A stretch of DNA of 64,000 nucleotides from Peribacillus deserti (GCF_016909175.1 NZ_JAFBFI010000004.1:62001-126000), one strand, 5' to 3'. Shown: positions 36,679 to 47,659, counted from the stretch's first letter. Notes: generated by a model not told the origin, from the letters alone. Made by a program: numbers and translations.

Positions 36679-38874
36679 TTAATTCATGATTCTTCGTACT
36701 GCATATATGTCATGAATCTGTTTAATTCTTTCGACCACCTTCTGCAGGTGGTTTACATTATTGATGGAAATGGACATGTGAATGGTGGCTACTTTGTTCC
36801 GGTCAGATTTGCCCGAAACAGCTGATATATTCGTTTTCGTTTCATTTACAGCCTGAAGCACCTCATTTAATAGTCCGCTTCTGTCATAGCCGTTTATTTC
36901 AATATCTACATTGTACTCTTTGCGTTCATTGAGACCGCCTTCCCATTCTACAGGAATTAAGCGGTCTTCCGCTTCTTCACTCTGCAAATTGGTGCAATCA
37001 GACCGGTGGACGGAAACTCCGCGGCCCTTTGTAATAAACCCAACGATATCGTCACCCGGAACCGGGTTGCAGCATCTGGATAGACGAATCAAAAGATTAT
37101 CAATATCCCTTACCCGGACACCTGATTCTTTTTTCCTGCTGTTAGGGAACGTTCTAAGATCCGCTACGGTATCTTTTAGTGTTGTTTCCTGTTCTTTTTC
37201 TTTCTGTTTCCGCCATTTTTCAGTCAGGCGGTTCGCTATTTGAGCAGCCGTAATTCCGTTGTATCCGACAGCAGCATACATATCTTCTTCATTAGAAAAA
37301 TTAAACTTATCGGCCACTCTTTTAATATTGTCCGAGGTTAGAATCTCTTTAAGATCAAAGTCCATGCTGCGGATTTCTTTTTCCACAAGCTCTTTTCCTT
37401 TTTCGAGATTTTCATCGCGTCTTTGTTTCTTGAAGAATTGCCGGATTTTATTCTTGGCCTGAGAGGTTTGGGCAAGCTTAAGCCAATCCTGGCTGGGTCC
37501 ATAAGAATGCTTAGAAGTTAAGATTTCAATAATGTCCCCGGTTTTAAGCTTATAGTCGAGCGTGACCATTTTCCCATTAACCTTAGCGCCAATGGTTTTA
37601 TTTCCTATTTCCGAGTGAATTCTATATGAGAAATCAATTGGAACTGACCCTGATGGAAGTTCTATAACATCACCTTTAGGAGTAAATACATACACCATAT
37701 CTGAGAATAAATCGATCTTCAGGCCTTCCATGAATTCCTCTGCGTTTGTTGCATCATTCTGGAATTCTAATATTTCTCTAAACCAGCTTAATTTATTTCC
37801 AAGCTGTGTCGGTGTATCTGCTTTTTTATCTTCCTTATAAGCCCAGTGCGCAGCAATCCCAAATTCCGCTATTCGATGCATCTCCGTTGTACGAATCTGC
37901 ACTTCTAAAGGATCTCCCTTTGGACCGATAACGGTTGTGTGCAGGGATTGATACATATTGGGTTTAGGCATGGCGATATAATCCTTGAAGCGGCCAGGCA
38001 TTGGCTTCCAGCATGTGTGAATAATGCCGAGTACGGCGTAGCAGTCTTTTATATTGTTCACCACAATCCGGACTGCAAGAAGATCATAGATTTCACTGAA
38101 CTGTTTATTCTGCAATGCCATTTTACGGTAAATACTATAGATATGCTTAGGACGGCCGGAGATTTCAGCATGAATGTTTACGTCATTAACTTGATTTCGC
38201 ACTTCTTCGATAACGTCATCCAGATATTCTTCTCGTTCTGCACGTTTTTTCTTCATTAGATTAACAATTCGGTAATATTGCTGTGGATTTAAATATCTTA
38301 ATGCGGTATCCTCCAGCTCCCATTTAACCTTTGAAATCCCGAGACGATGGGCAAGCGGTGCGAATATTTCTAACGTTTCATTAGAAATCCGGCGCTGCTT
38401 TTCAAGCGGCAGGTGTTTAAGCGTCCGCATGTTATGAAGCCGGTCTGCGAGTTTAATTAAGATAACCCTGATATCCTGAGCCATGGCTACAAACATTTTT
38501 CTGTGGTTTTCAGCTTGCTGCTCTTCCTGAGATTTATATTTGATTTTCCCCAGTTTCGTAACTCCGTCAACAAGCATGGCTGTTTCCTTGCCAAAAGCAT
38601 CCTTAAGATTATCTAACGTTATATCTGTATCTTCCACCACATCATGCAAAAAACCGGCAGCAATTGTAGACGCATCCATTTGCAAATCTGCCAGAATGCC
38701 TGCTACTTGTACCGGGTGGATAATGTATGGTTCTCCTGATTTACGGAATTGGGTTCTATGAGCGTTCTCAGCGTATTTAAAAGCTTTCTCCAAGAAATCG
38801 ACATCTTCCGCACTTAAGTAATCCTTTGCCTTGAGTATCACCTGATCTGCACTTAATATTTGTTCATTTGCCAT
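36679..38874 (-). CDS. relA: Bifunctional (p)ppGpp synthetase/hydrolase Rel
   Basis: 731 aa. HD hydrolase domain with HD at 77-78 (LHDVVEDTD); synthetase domain (about 200-370) with YSIYRKM and KPNMYQSLHTTV; TGS domain near 400 (DMVYVFTPKGDVIELP); zinc-finger-like domain with LSRCCNPVPGDDIVGFI and VHRSDC near 580-610; ACT domain at the C-terminus. All key motifs look intact, so it should both make and destroy the alarmone. It binds stalled ribosomes. It lies downstream of apt. Confidence 0.96.
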   Translation of the reverse strand: MANEQILSADQVILKAKDYLSAEDVDFLEKAFKYAENAHRTQFRKSGEPYIIHPVQVAGILADLQMDASTIAAGFLHDVVEDTDITLDNLKDAFGKETAMLVDGVTKLGKIKYKSQEEQQAENHRKMFVAMAQDIRVILIKLADRLHNMRTLKHLPLEKQRRISNETLEIFAPLAHRLGISKVKWELEDTALRYLNPQQYYRIVNLMKKKRAEREEYLDDVIEEVRNQVNDVNIHAEISGRPKHIYSIYRKMALQNKQFSEIYDLLAVRIVVNNIKDCYAVLGIIHTCWKPMPGRFKDYIAMPKPNMYQSLHTTVIGPKGDPLEVQIRTTEMHRIAEFGIAAHWAYKEDKKADTPTQLGNKLSWFREILEFQNDATNAEEFMEGLKIDLFSDMVYVFTPKGDVIELPSGSVPIDFSYRIHSEIGNKTIGAKVNGKMVTLDYKLKTGDIIEILTSKHSYGPSQDWLKLAQTSQAKNKIRQFFKKQRRDENLEKGKELVEKEIRSMDFDLKEILTSDNIKRVADKFNFSNEEDMYAAVGYNGITAAQIANRLTEKWRKQKEKEQETTLKDTVADLRTFPNSRKKESGVRVRDIDNLLIRLSRCCNPVPGDDIVGFITKGRGVSVHRSDCTNLQSEEAEDRLIPVEWEGGLNERKEYNVDIEINGYDRSGLLNEVLQAVNETKTNISAVSGKSDRNKVATIHMSISINNVNHLQKVVERIKQIHDIYAVRRIMN

Positions 38875-39099
38875 TCAATCACCTTTTTATATATAAGAAT
38901 TATCCGTACAAAGATAAGTTGTAGTATACTCTATTCTCTAAAATCTGGTTCGCTTTATTTAACCTAATTGTAACTATTATCAAAGTAAAAGTTCAATCTG
39001 TAAAGGGAAAATAACCTGTTTTGCCATTCTTCTCATAATTTCCCTGTCAAATTCGGACAATTTTTGAAAAAACTGCGTATATTTTATCAATTGTAACAG

Positions 39100-39133
39100 A
39101 AAAGGCACTCTATGAGCCAATAGAGTGCCTTTT
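39100..39133 (-). terminator. Terminator after apt
   Basis: Perfect 13-bp stem AAAAGGCACTCTA/TAGAGTGCCTTTT with an 8-base loop, just past the apt stop. Confidence 0.85.
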
Positions 39134-39147
39134 CCGTTACAATCTTA

Positions 39148-39660
39148 TTAATATTTCATAAGTGTTAAAATATCATAGTCATTCAACTTACTTCTTCCAT
39201 CCAGGTAAGAAAGTTCTATAAGGAAGGCTATTCCAGCCACTACGCCGCCTAATTCCTCTACAAGTTTAATGGTTGCTTCAATTGTTCCGCCAGTTGCCAG
39301 AAGGTCATCGGTAATTAATACGCGCTGCCCAGGTTTGATCGCATCTTTGTGAAGCGTCAGCACGTCACTGCCGTATTCAAGGCCATACTGTACTTTAATC
39401 GTTTCACGAGGGAGCTTGCCTTCTTTTCTGACAGGTGCGAAACCTACTCCAAGAGCATAAGCCACTGGGCACCCAATGATAAACCCTCTGGCTTCAGGTC
39501 CCACGACAACGTCAATTTGCTTTTCACGGGCATATTCAACCATCTGGTCTGTTGCATACTTATATGCTTCACCATTATCCATCAGGGTTGTAATATCTTT
39601 AAATTTAATTCCCGGTTTCGGCCAATCTGGAACGATTGTAATATATTGCTTTAAATCCAT
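39148..39660 (-). CDS. apt: Adenine phosphoribosyltransferase
   Basis: 170 aa. Converts adenine and PRPP to AMP. Motifs: [12 protein letters not shown] near 17, [11 protein letters not shown] near 57 and the PRPP loop [16 protein letters not shown] near 118. Its ATG lies inside the last codons of recJ (10-base overlap in a different frame), so coupling is likely. Confidence 0.97.
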   Translation of the reverse strand: MDLKQYITIVPDWPKPGIKFKDITTLMDNGEAYKYATDQMVEYAREKQIDVVVGPEARGFIIGCPVAYALGVGFAPVRKEGKLPRETIKVQYGLEYGSDVLTLHKDAIKPGQRVLITDDLLATGGTIEATIKLVEELGGVVAGIAFLIELSYLDGRSKLNDYDILTLMKY

Positions 39661-42014
39661 TGTTTATTATCCTCCTCAAGGAATACGGTTTCCTCTATTA
39701 ATTGATTAAACTTATCATATAATTCACGGTAAGAGGAATAAAGTAGTGCTTGTTCCAATTCAAATTGCTCCTGCTTTTGGCGATATGTATCTGAATCGCT
39801 CAATTCCCGTTTTTTCACATTTTTATTTAGTGTAATCAATCCATTGTCTATTCTAACAAATTCTAATTCAAAAAACACCTGTGACATAAATTCAACAGTT
39901 TCTTTTGTCCATCCTCTGTATTTTGCCAGCTGATCTCCGTGTGTTTTTAAATTAAAGGTTTCCCTTTTAGCCAAAAAGGCATAAAACCACTTAAAGTGCT
40001 CCCGAGTCGGCCTTGTGCTGAAAAAATGGTTTTGCACTTGATGAAAATGAGCATAAATCCGTTCGGGCTGCCTGCCCTTTAGTAACTTTTCCAAAGCGGC
40101 ACTGCTTTTCGGCATATCGAACAAAACTAGATTCATTCCATCCAGGGCATCCATGTTTTCAGTGGTTTCTTCAAGGAGAACAGCCTTACTTTTTAATTCA
40201 TCGTTTAAGCCATTTAATGTACTTTCATTAAACACGATTAGTCTTAATGTACCTTCGGGAATATGGTCAAGCCATTTAGAAACAGGCCGTACTCCCCGGC
40301 AGTCAAACAGCTGCCAATCTGATACAGACAAATCAGCCAGAAAGATCTGTGGTTTCCTGACATTATTCCATTCATTAATGGAAAGCTCACCTATTACGGA
40401 TACCCTGGAATAAGGGGAAATATGATCATAATGAACACCCAGTCCGAATCCTACACCATCAAGTTCTGCCTCCCCGTTATCAAGGATGATCTTAAGATGC
40501 TTTTGATCAGCTCCTATTTTTTTAATGGAATCCATCGGAACTGATTCAATTAATATAAGCGGCTTTGGGTTGCCCATTCCAAAAGGGGCAAGCATTTCTA
40601 ATTCCTCAATGGCCGATAAGCTGATTTCTTCCAGAGTAATCTTGCTGTCGAGTTTTGTAATAGGAGTATAATCCTCCTCAGACAGCTGCTCGCCTGCAAG
40701 TTTATTCAGCCTTGTTCTCAGCTCCTGCACATCTTCGAGATTCAAAGTCATGCCCGCTGCCATTGGGTGGCCTCCGAAATGCGGCAGGATGTCACGGCAC
40801 TTAGATAAATTAGCAAACAAATCAAAGCCTTCGATGCTCCTTGCAGATCCCTTGGCTATCCCTTTTTCTTCATCGAAACTAAGAACGATTGCAGGGCGGT
40901 AAAACTTATCAACGAGCTTGGAAGCTACTATGCCGACGATTCCTGGATTCCAGCCTTCTTTTCCGATGACGAGAATTCCATTGCTGTCAGGCGGATAATG
41001 GTCTTCTACTTCCCTTATAGCCTCTTCGACCGTTTCACTTACGATTTTCTGCCGCTCTTTATTCATTTCATTTATTTCAGATGCAATGATTTGTGCTTCC
41101 TCACTGTCATTAGAAAGCAGCAGTTCAACAGCAGGATAAGCACTGTCAAGCCTTCCAGCCGCATTGATTCTAGGTGCAAGGCCGAAGCCAATAGATTCTT
41201 CATTAATTTCTCTTTGCTTGATATTCGCTGTTTTAAACATGGCCAAAAAGCCAGGGCGGCTTGTGTGCCTCAACTTCTTAATGCCTCTTGCTGCAATCAG
41301 TCTATTTTCTCCAAACAGCGGCACCAGATCAGCAATTGTTCCAATACTTGCAATATCTAAGAGTTCTTCAGGAAGCTCTCCCTTCAGTGCATGGGCCAAT
41401 TTAAAGGCGACACCTACTCCTGCCAGATCCTTATATGGATAATTGCTCCCGGGCAGCTTCGGATGAATAATAGCCAGCGCTGCAGGAAGCTCGGCTCCTG
41501 GTTCATGATGGTCTGTAATAATATAGTCCACACCAGCATTTTGCAAGAACTCAGCTTCTTTTACGGCAGAAATGCCCGTATCCACGGTAATGATTAGACT
41601 GACTCCATTATTTAAAGCCTGTTCAAAGGCTGGAATATTAGGGCCGTATCCTTCTGTAAACCGGTTGGGAATATAGTATTCTACCCTTGCACCTAATTCT
41701 TTTAAAGTAATCATGAGAATGGCAGTACTGCTGACACCGTCCGCATCATAGTCACCGAAAATTAAAATCTTTTCTTTTTTATCAATTGCTTTATATATTC
41801 TGTCGACTGCCTTCTGCATGTCATTAAAAAGAAATGGATCATGAAAAGGTTCATCGTTATTAAATAAAAAAGTCCGTGCCGATTCTGCGCTTGCTAGTCC
41901 ACGGTTTACCAATAACTTTGCAGCCAGAGGTGTTATATTTAATTGCTGTACAAGGTCATTAACTGTCTCGCTGTCTGATTCGTTCACGATCCATCGAGTT
42001 TTTGATTTAAGCAT
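39651..42014 (-). CDS. recJ: Single-strand-specific 5'-3' exonuclease RecJ
   Basis: 787 aa. DHH domain with [15 protein letters not shown] near 78 and TDHHEPG near 165, the SAAGRL-like [11 protein letters not shown] near 285, DHHA1 with [10 protein letters not shown] near 405, and an OB-fold plus long C-terminal extension as in Bacillus. It processes DNA ends with RecQ-type helicases. It lies in an operon with apt; yrvD lies upstream. Confidence 0.96.
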   Translation of the reverse strand: MLKSKTRWIVNESDSETVNDLVQQLNITPLAAKLLVNRGLASAESARTFLFNNDEPFHDPFLFNDMQKAVDRIYKAIDKKEKILIFGDYDADGVSSTAILMITLKELGARVEYYIPNRFTEGYGPNIPAFEQALNNGVSLIITVDTGISAVKEAEFLQNAGVDYIITDHHEPGAELPAALAIIHPKLPGSNYPYKDLAGVGVAFKLAHALKGELPEELLDIASIGTIADLVPLFGENRLIAARGIKKLRHTSRPGFLAMFKTANIKQREINEESIGFGLAPRINAAGRLDSAYPAVELLLSNDSEEAQIIASEINEMNKERQKIVSETVEEAIREVEDHYPPDSNGILVIGKEGWNPGIVGIVASKLVDKFYRPAIVLSFDEEKGIAKGSARSIEGFDLFANLSKCRDILPHFGGHPMAAGMTLNLEDVQELRTRLNKLAGEQLSEEDYTPITKLDSKITLEEISLSAIEELEMLAPFGMGNPKPLILIESVPMDSIKKIGADQKHLKIILDNGEAELDGVGFGLGVHYDHISPYSRVSVIGELSINEWNNVRKPQIFLADLSVSDWQLFDCRGVRPVSKWLDHIPEGTLRLIVFNESTLNGLNDELKSKAVLLEETTENMDALDGMNLVLFDMPKSSAALEKLLKGRQPERIYAHFHQVQNHFFSTRPTREHFKWFYAFLAKRETFNLKTHGDQLAKYRGWTKETVEFMSQVFFELEFVRIDNGLITLNKNVKKRELSDSDTYRQKQEQFELEQALLYSSYRELYDKFNQLIEETVFLEEDNKQWI

Positions 42015-42089
42015 AAATTCACCCCTTAACCTTCCTTATTATACAAAAGTGGCTAAGGGGTTTCAATCTGTATTAAAAATCAGGGCTGA

Positions 42090-42410
42090 TCACAATGTTT
42101 GGTCGCTTCCCTCTACATTTGGAGCAGCTGTATCCATCGATCTTTCAGCCAGCTCAAGCTGGACTTCTTTTTCATCCCTGTCTCTTTTAAGCTTTCTTAT
42201 ATCCCTTCTTAACGAAAAAACCTTAAGGAGCCCCAGGCATCCGACTATGATTCCTCCCATTAAAGCAGAACTTAGAATAACTACAATAAGAGGCAGCCTG
42301 GATGTTCCAAAAAAATAGTCCACTGTTACATTGTCTACATTTATGACAGCAAAGGCAGATACAAGAAGAGCAAATGCTAACGCTATAATAAACATCCCCT
42401 GTACTTTCAC
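42090..42410 (-). CDS. yrvD: LapA-domain membrane protein YrvD
   Basis: 106 aa from a GTG at 42410 with GGGGG upstream. Two membrane helices (about 5-25, FIIALAFALLVSAFAVINV; and 38-62, PLIVVILSSALMGGIIVGCL), then a basic coiled tail (LRRDIRKLKRDRDEKEVQLE). This is the LapA (DUF1049) layout. Function in Bacillus unknown. It lies between secDF and recJ. Confidence 0.85.
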   Translation of the reverse strand: MKVQGMFIIALAFALLVSAFAVINVDNVTVDYFFGTSRLPLIVVILSSALMGGIIVGCLGLLKVFSLRRDIRKLKRDRDEKEVQLELAERSMDTAAPNVEGSDQTL

Positions 42411-42489
42411 TATGATTCCCCCTTTCATCCAGTTCGACACGACTAATTTTCCCTAATAATGATAGATAAAAACTAGATCCTTCTGAAAA

Positions 42490-42527
42490 TAAAAAAACCT
42501 GCAGAACGGATGGCCGTTTTACAGGTT
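42490..42527 (-). terminator. Terminator after secDF
   Basis: AACCTG/CAGGTT outer stem with an inner AAAACGG-CCGTT pairing, followed by seven T on the minus strand. Confidence 0.75.
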
Positions 42528-42535
42528 CATAATGT

Positions 42536-44791
42536 TTATACTTGTGGTTCAGAGCTGCTCTTTTTCTTTTCTACAAAAGTAATAAGGCTTCCTTTTTGTT
42601 TAATTTCCTTTTCTTTTAAGTCAAGCCAGATTTGTGAGGCAATGAAAAGGGACGAGTATACGCCGCATATTAAGCCCATAAGCAAGGCAAAAGAGAAGTT
42701 AAACAGCGATCCGCTTCCAAAGAACAGAAGAGCAATAACAGGGATGATTACCATTAACACTGTATTAACCGAACGGCCAAATGTCTGCCTTAAGCTCAGG
42801 TTAACAATATCTTCAAGCTCTTCGATGTTTTTAATCTTTCTTTTCTTTTTCATATTTTCTCTAATCCGGTCAAACGTAACGATTGTATCGTTGATTGAAT
42901 AACCGACAATCGTTAATACTGCAGCGATCAAAGTGATATCTACCTCTAAACGCAAGAGGCTGAAAACGGTTATGATAAAGAATGCATCATGCAGTAAGGC
43001 CAGAACAGCAGGGAAAGCCATTCTCCATTCATAGCGGAAGGTCACATAAATGATAATGCCTATAGACGCTATGATCAATGCAAAGAAAGCATTTTTGGCC
43101 AATTCCTTGCCTATAGTAGGAGACACCGTACTGATGGAAGGCTCTGAGCCGTATTTATCATCAAAGTGGTCTTTCACCTTGGAGATTTCTTCCTTGCTGA
43201 GAACTCCCTGTAATCTTGCTACAGCGATTGTGTTGTTATTTCCGGATAATACGACGTCGTCTGCCTCAAAATCAAGGCTCTTAAATTCTTCTTGAATTTC
43301 TGATGTGGTAAGAGCTTTATCCGATTGAACTTCAACACGTGTACCGCTGGTAAAATCAATAGCCAGATTTAGTTTAAATACCAATAGGAAGATGATTCCT
43401 ATTACAGTCAATGCTATTGAAAAAATATAGAATTTTTTGCGGTGTTTCACAAAATCAATTTTATCAAATCTAGTCGGCATGCTAAAAGGATCAGCAGACT
43501 CTTTAAGGTCGTGAATGTCTTGCTTTCTTACTCCAAACCAGCCGGCTTTTTTATTCAAGAAGCCGCTTTGAACCCATAGTCCAAGCAAGATTCTTGAAAA
43601 GAATACGTTGGTCACAAAGCTTAATAGAATAGCGATGATTAACATAGTAGCAAAACCTTTTACAGAGCTTGTCCCATAGACAAAAAGAACACCGGCTGCT
43701 AGTAACGTGGTTAAATTCGCATCAAGAATGGTAAGGAATGAATTCTTATTTCCTGCAGCAAACGCGGATTTAATAGTGCGCCCTATCTTAATCTCATCTT
43801 TAATCCGTTCATAGGTGATGATATTAGTATCTACCGCGATACCTACTCCAAGCACTAAAGCTGCAAGTCCAGGAAGCGTCAGTACACCCTGCATTAACTG
43901 GAATATTAACAATGTCAGGTAAATGTAGGCAGCAAGTGTAATGACTGCAAGGAAGCCCGGAAAGCGGTAATAAGCAATCATAAACAAAAATATAGCTGCT
44001 ATCCCGATTATTCCTGCTTCAATGGTCTTATGCAGTGCCTCTTCACCAAATTTTGCACCAACGGAAGTTGAATATTTTTCCTCCAATTCAACCGGCAGTG
44101 CACCGGCATTAAGAAGATTTGCAAGCTCTGTAGCTTCTTCCATTTTGAAATTACCTGTAATAAAAACAGTGTTTTGATCAATAATTTTCGTAACGGATGG
44201 TGCCGAAATCATATTGTCATGCGTAGCCGTTTTTTGGAAAGAATCTTTTCCTTCCTCAAAATCCAGCCAGATCGCAAGAACATTTGTAGGCGGCGCCATT
44301 TGAGCTATGGTCTGAGTAATTTCCTTAAACTTATTTGCATCCTTTAAAGTGACTTCTACAGCCGGAGTATTTTCATAGAATGACTGTTTTGCCCCGTTTG
44401 CTTTTAAATCTGCTCCGCTCAGCATGACCTTATCATTAAAGTCCCGGAAAGTAAGTTTTGCCTGGGTAGATAAAATTTCCCTGGCTTTATCCTGGTCTTT
44501 CACACCTGCTAACTGCACACGGATGCGGTCTTTTCCTTCTATTTGGATATTAGGCTCGCTGACACCCAATACGTTTACGCGCTTTTCTAAAGCACCGGCA
44601 GTGCTTTTAAGTGTAGCCTCGGTTACTTTTTGTCCTTTTTCAGGCTTTACTTCATATAAAACCTCAAAGCCGCCCTGTAAGTCCAATCCAAGGTTAATCT
44701 TGTTTAAAATACCTTTTGATGTGGTTCCTATAGTTGCTATTAATGCAAGCAACAAGATAAAAAAGGCAACGATTCTAGCTCTTTTTACCAT
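42536..44791 (-). CDS. secDF: Fused protein-export membrane protein SecDF
   Basis: 751 aa, one chain carrying SecD (about 1-430) and SecF (about 445-750), as in Bacillus. Each half has six membrane helices and a large outer domain. SecD signatures: GLDLQGGFEVLYEV near 34, GVGIAVDTNIITYERI near 330. SecF signatures: IDFTSGTRVEVQ near 490 and VGYSINDTIVTFDRIREN near 655. It uses the proton gradient to help complete Sec translocation. Confidence 0.96.
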   Translation of the reverse strand: MVKRARIVAFFILLLALIATIGTTSKGILNKINLGLDLQGGFEVLYEVKPEKGQKVTEATLKSTAGALEKRVNVLGVSEPNIQIEGKDRIRVQLAGVKDQDKAREILSTQAKLTFRDFNDKVMLSGADLKANGAKQSFYENTPAVEVTLKDANKFKEITQTIAQMAPPTNVLAIWLDFEEGKDSFQKTATHDNMISAPSVTKIIDQNTVFITGNFKMEEATELANLLNAGALPVELEEKYSTSVGAKFGEEALHKTIEAGIIGIAAIFLFMIAYYRFPGFLAVITLAAYIYLTLLIFQLMQGVLTLPGLAALVLGVGIAVDTNIITYERIKDEIKIGRTIKSAFAAGNKNSFLTILDANLTTLLAAGVLFVYGTSSVKGFATMLIIAILLSFVTNVFFSRILLGLWVQSGFLNKKAGWFGVRKQDIHDLKESADPFSMPTRFDKIDFVKHRKKFYIFSIALTVIGIIFLLVFKLNLAIDFTSGTRVEVQSDKALTTSEIQEEFKSLDFEADDVVLSGNNNTIAVARLQGVLSKEEISKVKDHFDDKYGSEPSISTVSPTIGKELAKNAFFALIIASIGIIIYVTFRYEWRMAFPAVLALLHDAFFIITVFSLLRLEVDITLIAAVLTIVGYSINDTIVTFDRIRENMKKKRKIKNIEELEDIVNLSLRQTFGRSVNTVLMVIIPVIALLFFGSGSLFNFSFALLMGLICGVYSSLFIASQIWLDLKEKEIKQKGSLITFVEKKKSSSEPQV

Positions 44792-44897
44792 TCTGCTTTT
44801 GCCCCCTCTTTACTTTCTATATAGTCTCACTTGCTGATGAAACAAAAAACTATTCCGCATCACTCCTAACATCCAGTAATATCTCATTATTAAGAAA

Positions 44898-44919
44898 CCT
44901 GGCATTTGCCAGGCATGTT
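44898..44919. terminator. Hairpin between comN and secDF
   Basis: CCTGGC (44898-44903) pairs with GCCAGG (44908-44913). T-rich on both sides but better on the plus strand (GTTTTTT); on the minus strand it follows comN. Confidence 0.5.
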
Positions 44920-45025
44920 TTTTGCGGCATATACCTCATTCTTATAAATGGCAGGAAAAGCCATACAAAGACCATTATGAGTTAATTTAAAAGTACTGTC
45001 AATTTGGTTTAGCAGGCCTTTAGGA

Positions 45026-45325
45026 TCAGAATAACAGCTCTTTCAGTTCCTTCTTCCCTTCTTCACTTAATAGTGTAGGCTGTTTAAACGCCTCGATCGT
45101 GGTGAAATTCATATATTCACTTACCGTTAAGGAAAGGATATCCTCCACGACTTCAAAAAGAAAAACCTCTTCTTTAGGGCGTTTCCATTTTTTATTCGTT
45201 AGAAACAGCCAGAGCTCATCTTCTTTTACATCACCATAGCCAAGGAGGGAAAACTCATCCAGCTTACATTGAAGTGCAGGCTGTACCTTTTCTTTAAAGT
45301 GCTGGTATGGATGCTCGTTCTTCAT
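45026..45325 (-). CDS. comN: Post-transcriptional regulator ComN
   Basis: 99-aa small acidic protein (B. subtilis ComN is 98 aa). Recognisable segments: KVQPALQCKLDEFSLLGYGDV and EDELWLFLTNKKWKR, then VSEYMNFTTIEAF. In B. subtilis ComN helps post-transcriptional control and polar placement of comE mRNA. It lies between spoVB (divergent) and secDF. Confidence 0.85.
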   Translation of the reverse strand: MKNEHPYQHFKEKVQPALQCKLDEFSLLGYGDVKEDELWLFLTNKKWKRPKEEVFLFEVVEDILSLTVSEYMNFTTIEAFKQPTLLSEEGKKELKELLF

Positions 45326-45457
45326 GGGAAGCGCCCCTATCGATTATTATTTTGCCTTTAGGAAACTATGTACTGCATCAAAGCCAATCTATCCGCTAAA
45401 GCGGACAGACGGAATATGAGGAGCTGTAGTGCCTGTATGATCTTTTTCCCTGGACAT

Positions 45458-45490
45458 GTCATGCTTTGTCCACCTGCTTGCATATAGTTA
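45458..45490 (+). promoter_or_regulatory. Probable sigma-E promoter of spoVB
   Basis: GTCATGCT (45458-45465), 15 bases, CATATAGTTA (45481-45490), close to the sigma-E consensus (GTCATATT, CATACAAT). The start would fall some 35 bases before the spoVB ATG. spoVB is sigma-E dependent in B. subtilis. Confidence 0.6.
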
Positions 45491-45530
45491 ATTGTATATG
45501 AAATGACTATTTTTGAGAAGGCAGGGATTC

Positions 45531-47096
45531 ATGTTGTCAAAGTTTCTAAAAGGAACCATGATTCTTTTGGCCGCTGGCTTAGTTACAAGAGTTCTAGGAT
45601 TTATAAATAGAATTGTTGTCGCTCGTTCTATAGGAGAAGAAGGTGTAGGCCTATTCATGATGGCATTTCCGTCTTTGATCCTTGTAATATCCATCATTCA
45701 GCTTGGCTTGCCGGTCGCTATTTCTAAATGTGTTGCAGAAGCTTTATCGAACAAGGATGAAAAGAAGGTTAAGAAAATATTGGTTGTTTCGTTAAGCGCA
45801 ACGGTTGGGTTATCCATTATCTTCACACCGATTCTCCTTTTTCTAGCACCTTTGCTCTCTAAACACTTGTTTACTGATTCTAGAATTCTATATCCCCTCG
45901 TGGCCATGGCTCCCATTATTCCGGTTGTGGCAGTTTCATCCGTTTTAAGGGGTTACTTTCAGGGCCGCCAGAATATGAAGCCTGCCGCTTATTCACAAGT
46001 ACTAGAGCAGGTTGTCCGCATTTCGCTTGTAGCATTTCTAACCGCTAAGTTCCTTCCTTATGGCGTAGAATATGCCGCAGCCGCCGCTATGTTTGCTAAT
46101 GTAGTAGGGGAATTAATTTCGTTGTTGTACCTATTGACCATGTTCAAGATGAAGAAGCATTTCCGATTCCGTAAGAACTTCTTTCAATCTGTTAAATCCG
46201 GAAAAAGCACGTTCGGCGAGCTTATGGAGGTTGCTCTGCCTACAACAGGCGGAAGGCTGATAGGATCGCTCTCCTGGTTTGTCGAACCAATTGTGGTTGC
46301 ACAGAGCCTAGCCATTGCTGGTGTAGCTTCCTCCCTTGCCACAAAGCAATACGGGGAATTAACAGGCTTTGCCCTGCCGCTTTTAATGCTGCCATCTTTT
46401 GTTACCTATTCCTTATCGACTTCGCTGATACCGGCAATAAGCGAAGCAAATTATATCGGAAACACCAGGCTGGTGGAACACCGGCTCCAGCAGGCTTTAA
46501 GGTTTTCCTTTATTACAGGTGCCTTGTCAGCTTTAGTTTTATATATATTAGCTGACCCGCTGATGGAAGCACTTTACGGGACATCACACGCTGCTGTTTT
46601 CATCAAATTTCTCGCTCCGTTTTTTATCTTCTCCTATTATCAGGCGCCGCTGCAGGCTACCCTTCAGGCTCTAAATTTAGCTAAAGCAGCCATGTACAAC
46701 AGCTTGATCGGGGCTATTTTGAAAACAGCTGTCATTTTCATTTTTGCATCGCAGGAACAATTTGGGATTATGGGTGCAGCAGCAGGCATTGCGGTTGGTA
46801 CAGTGCTTGTAACGATGCTCCATTATGCAACCATCATGAAGAGAATTAATATGAGCATACATATCCGCCCTTATTTCTTTACCTTTTTAATAATGGTTCC
46901 AGCCGGGTTCATCGGACATTATTGTTATTATGAACTTTTGGCGGATATGGCACCTAACCTAAAACTTATTCTTGCCGTAGTGATCATGACTGCCATATTT
47001 GTCAGCCTGACCTTTTTCTGCAAATTAATCAGCAAAGAGGAAGCCAGGAGAATCCCCCTATTTGGCAGGCTGCTGCTGCTTGTTTTTTTTAGATAA
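45531..47096 (+). CDS. spoVB: Stage V sporulation protein B, MOP-superfamily flippase
   Basis: 521 aa from ATG 45531 (MLSKFLKGTMILLAAGLV). A TTG start 18 bases earlier has no good site. It has about 14 membrane helices; conserved parts are RVLGFINRIVVARSIGEEGVG near 20 and LRGYFQGRQNMKPAAYSQ near 135. MurJ-like polysaccharide export fold; needed for spore cortex and thought to flip lipid-linked cortex precursor in the mother cell. A sigma-E-like promoter lies upstream. Confidence 0.94.
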   Translation: MLSKFLKGTMILLAAGLVTRVLGFINRIVVARSIGEEGVGLFMMAFPSLILVISIIQLGLPVAISKCVAEALSNKDEKKVKKILVVSLSATVGLSIIFTPILLFLAPLLSKHLFTDSRILYPLVAMAPIIPVVAVSSVLRGYFQGRQNMKPAAYSQVLEQVVRISLVAFLTAKFLPYGVEYAAAAAMFANVVGELISLLYLLTMFKMKKHFRFRKNFFQSVKSGKSTFGELMEVALPTTGGRLIGSLSWFVEPIVVAQSLAIAGVASSLATKQYGELTGFALPLLMLPSFVTYSLSTSLIPAISEANYIGNTRLVEHRLQQALRFSFITGALSALVLYILADPLMEALYGTSHAAVFIKFLAPFFIFSYYQAPLQATLQALNLAKAAMYNSLIGAILKTAVIFIFASQEQFGIMGAAAGIAVGTVLVTMLHYATIMKRINMSIHIRPYFFTFLIMVPAGFIGHYCYYELLADMAPNLKLILAVVIMTAIFVSLTFFCKLISKEEARRIPLFGRLLLLVFFR

Positions 47097-47238
47097 ATTC
47101 CGCCTTAATCTTGTTCTACATGACCGCTGTGGAGAATATGCTTGTACTGACCATACAGTAAGCAAAAATCGTTATATCTGGGGCTGAATATTTTCTAAAA
47201 CATTTCCATTATAGTAACCATAAAAGGAGTGGAATCAG

Positions 47239-47619
47239 GTGGAATCAAGGAAAATGGGGAGTGCGTTACTTTATGGCGTTAGTTCTATTTTTATATTAGC
47301 GATTGTATCCAGTTTTATTTTTTCTATCTTGCTGCGATTTACTTCACTGACAGAATCTTCACTAACGTACCCTATCATGATCGTTTCATTTATATCTATG
47401 TTCGTTGGCGGTTTTATCAGCGGAGGAAAAGGAAAAAAGCAGGGCTGGCTGCTTGGAGGAGGTACGGGGCTAGCTTATGCAGCAGTCGTCCTTCTCTTCC
47501 AATATCTTGGCCACGATTCTTTATTTTCTATCAAACAGCTGGTCTACTACATTTGTTTTATGCTTACATCGATGATGGGGGCTATTCTTGGGGTTAATTT
47601 AAGCGGCGGTTCCGATTAA
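47239..47619 (+). CDS. yrzE: TIGR04086 family membrane protein YrzE
   Basis: 126 aa, GTG start with AAGGAG nine bases upstream. Four membrane helices (about 8-30, 42-60, 68-90, 98-120) with a Gly/Lys loop SGGKGKKQGWLLGGGTG between the second and third. Function unknown. It is collinear with spoVB about 140 bases away and followed by a strong terminator. Confidence 0.83.
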   Translation: MESRKMGSALLYGVSSIFILAIVSSFIFSILLRFTSLTESSLTYPIMIVSFISMFVGGFISGGKGKKQGWLLGGGTGLAYAAVVLLFQYLGHDSLFSIKQLVYYICFMLTSMMGAILGVNLSGGSD

Positions 47620-47629
47620 ATATATAAAA

Positions 47630-47659
47630 GCGGCATCCCTGAGAGGAATGCCGCATTTT
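47630..47659 (+). terminator. Terminator after yrzE
   Basis: GCGGCAT (47630-47636) pairs with ATGCCGC (47648-47654), then ATTTTT. Confidence 0.85.
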
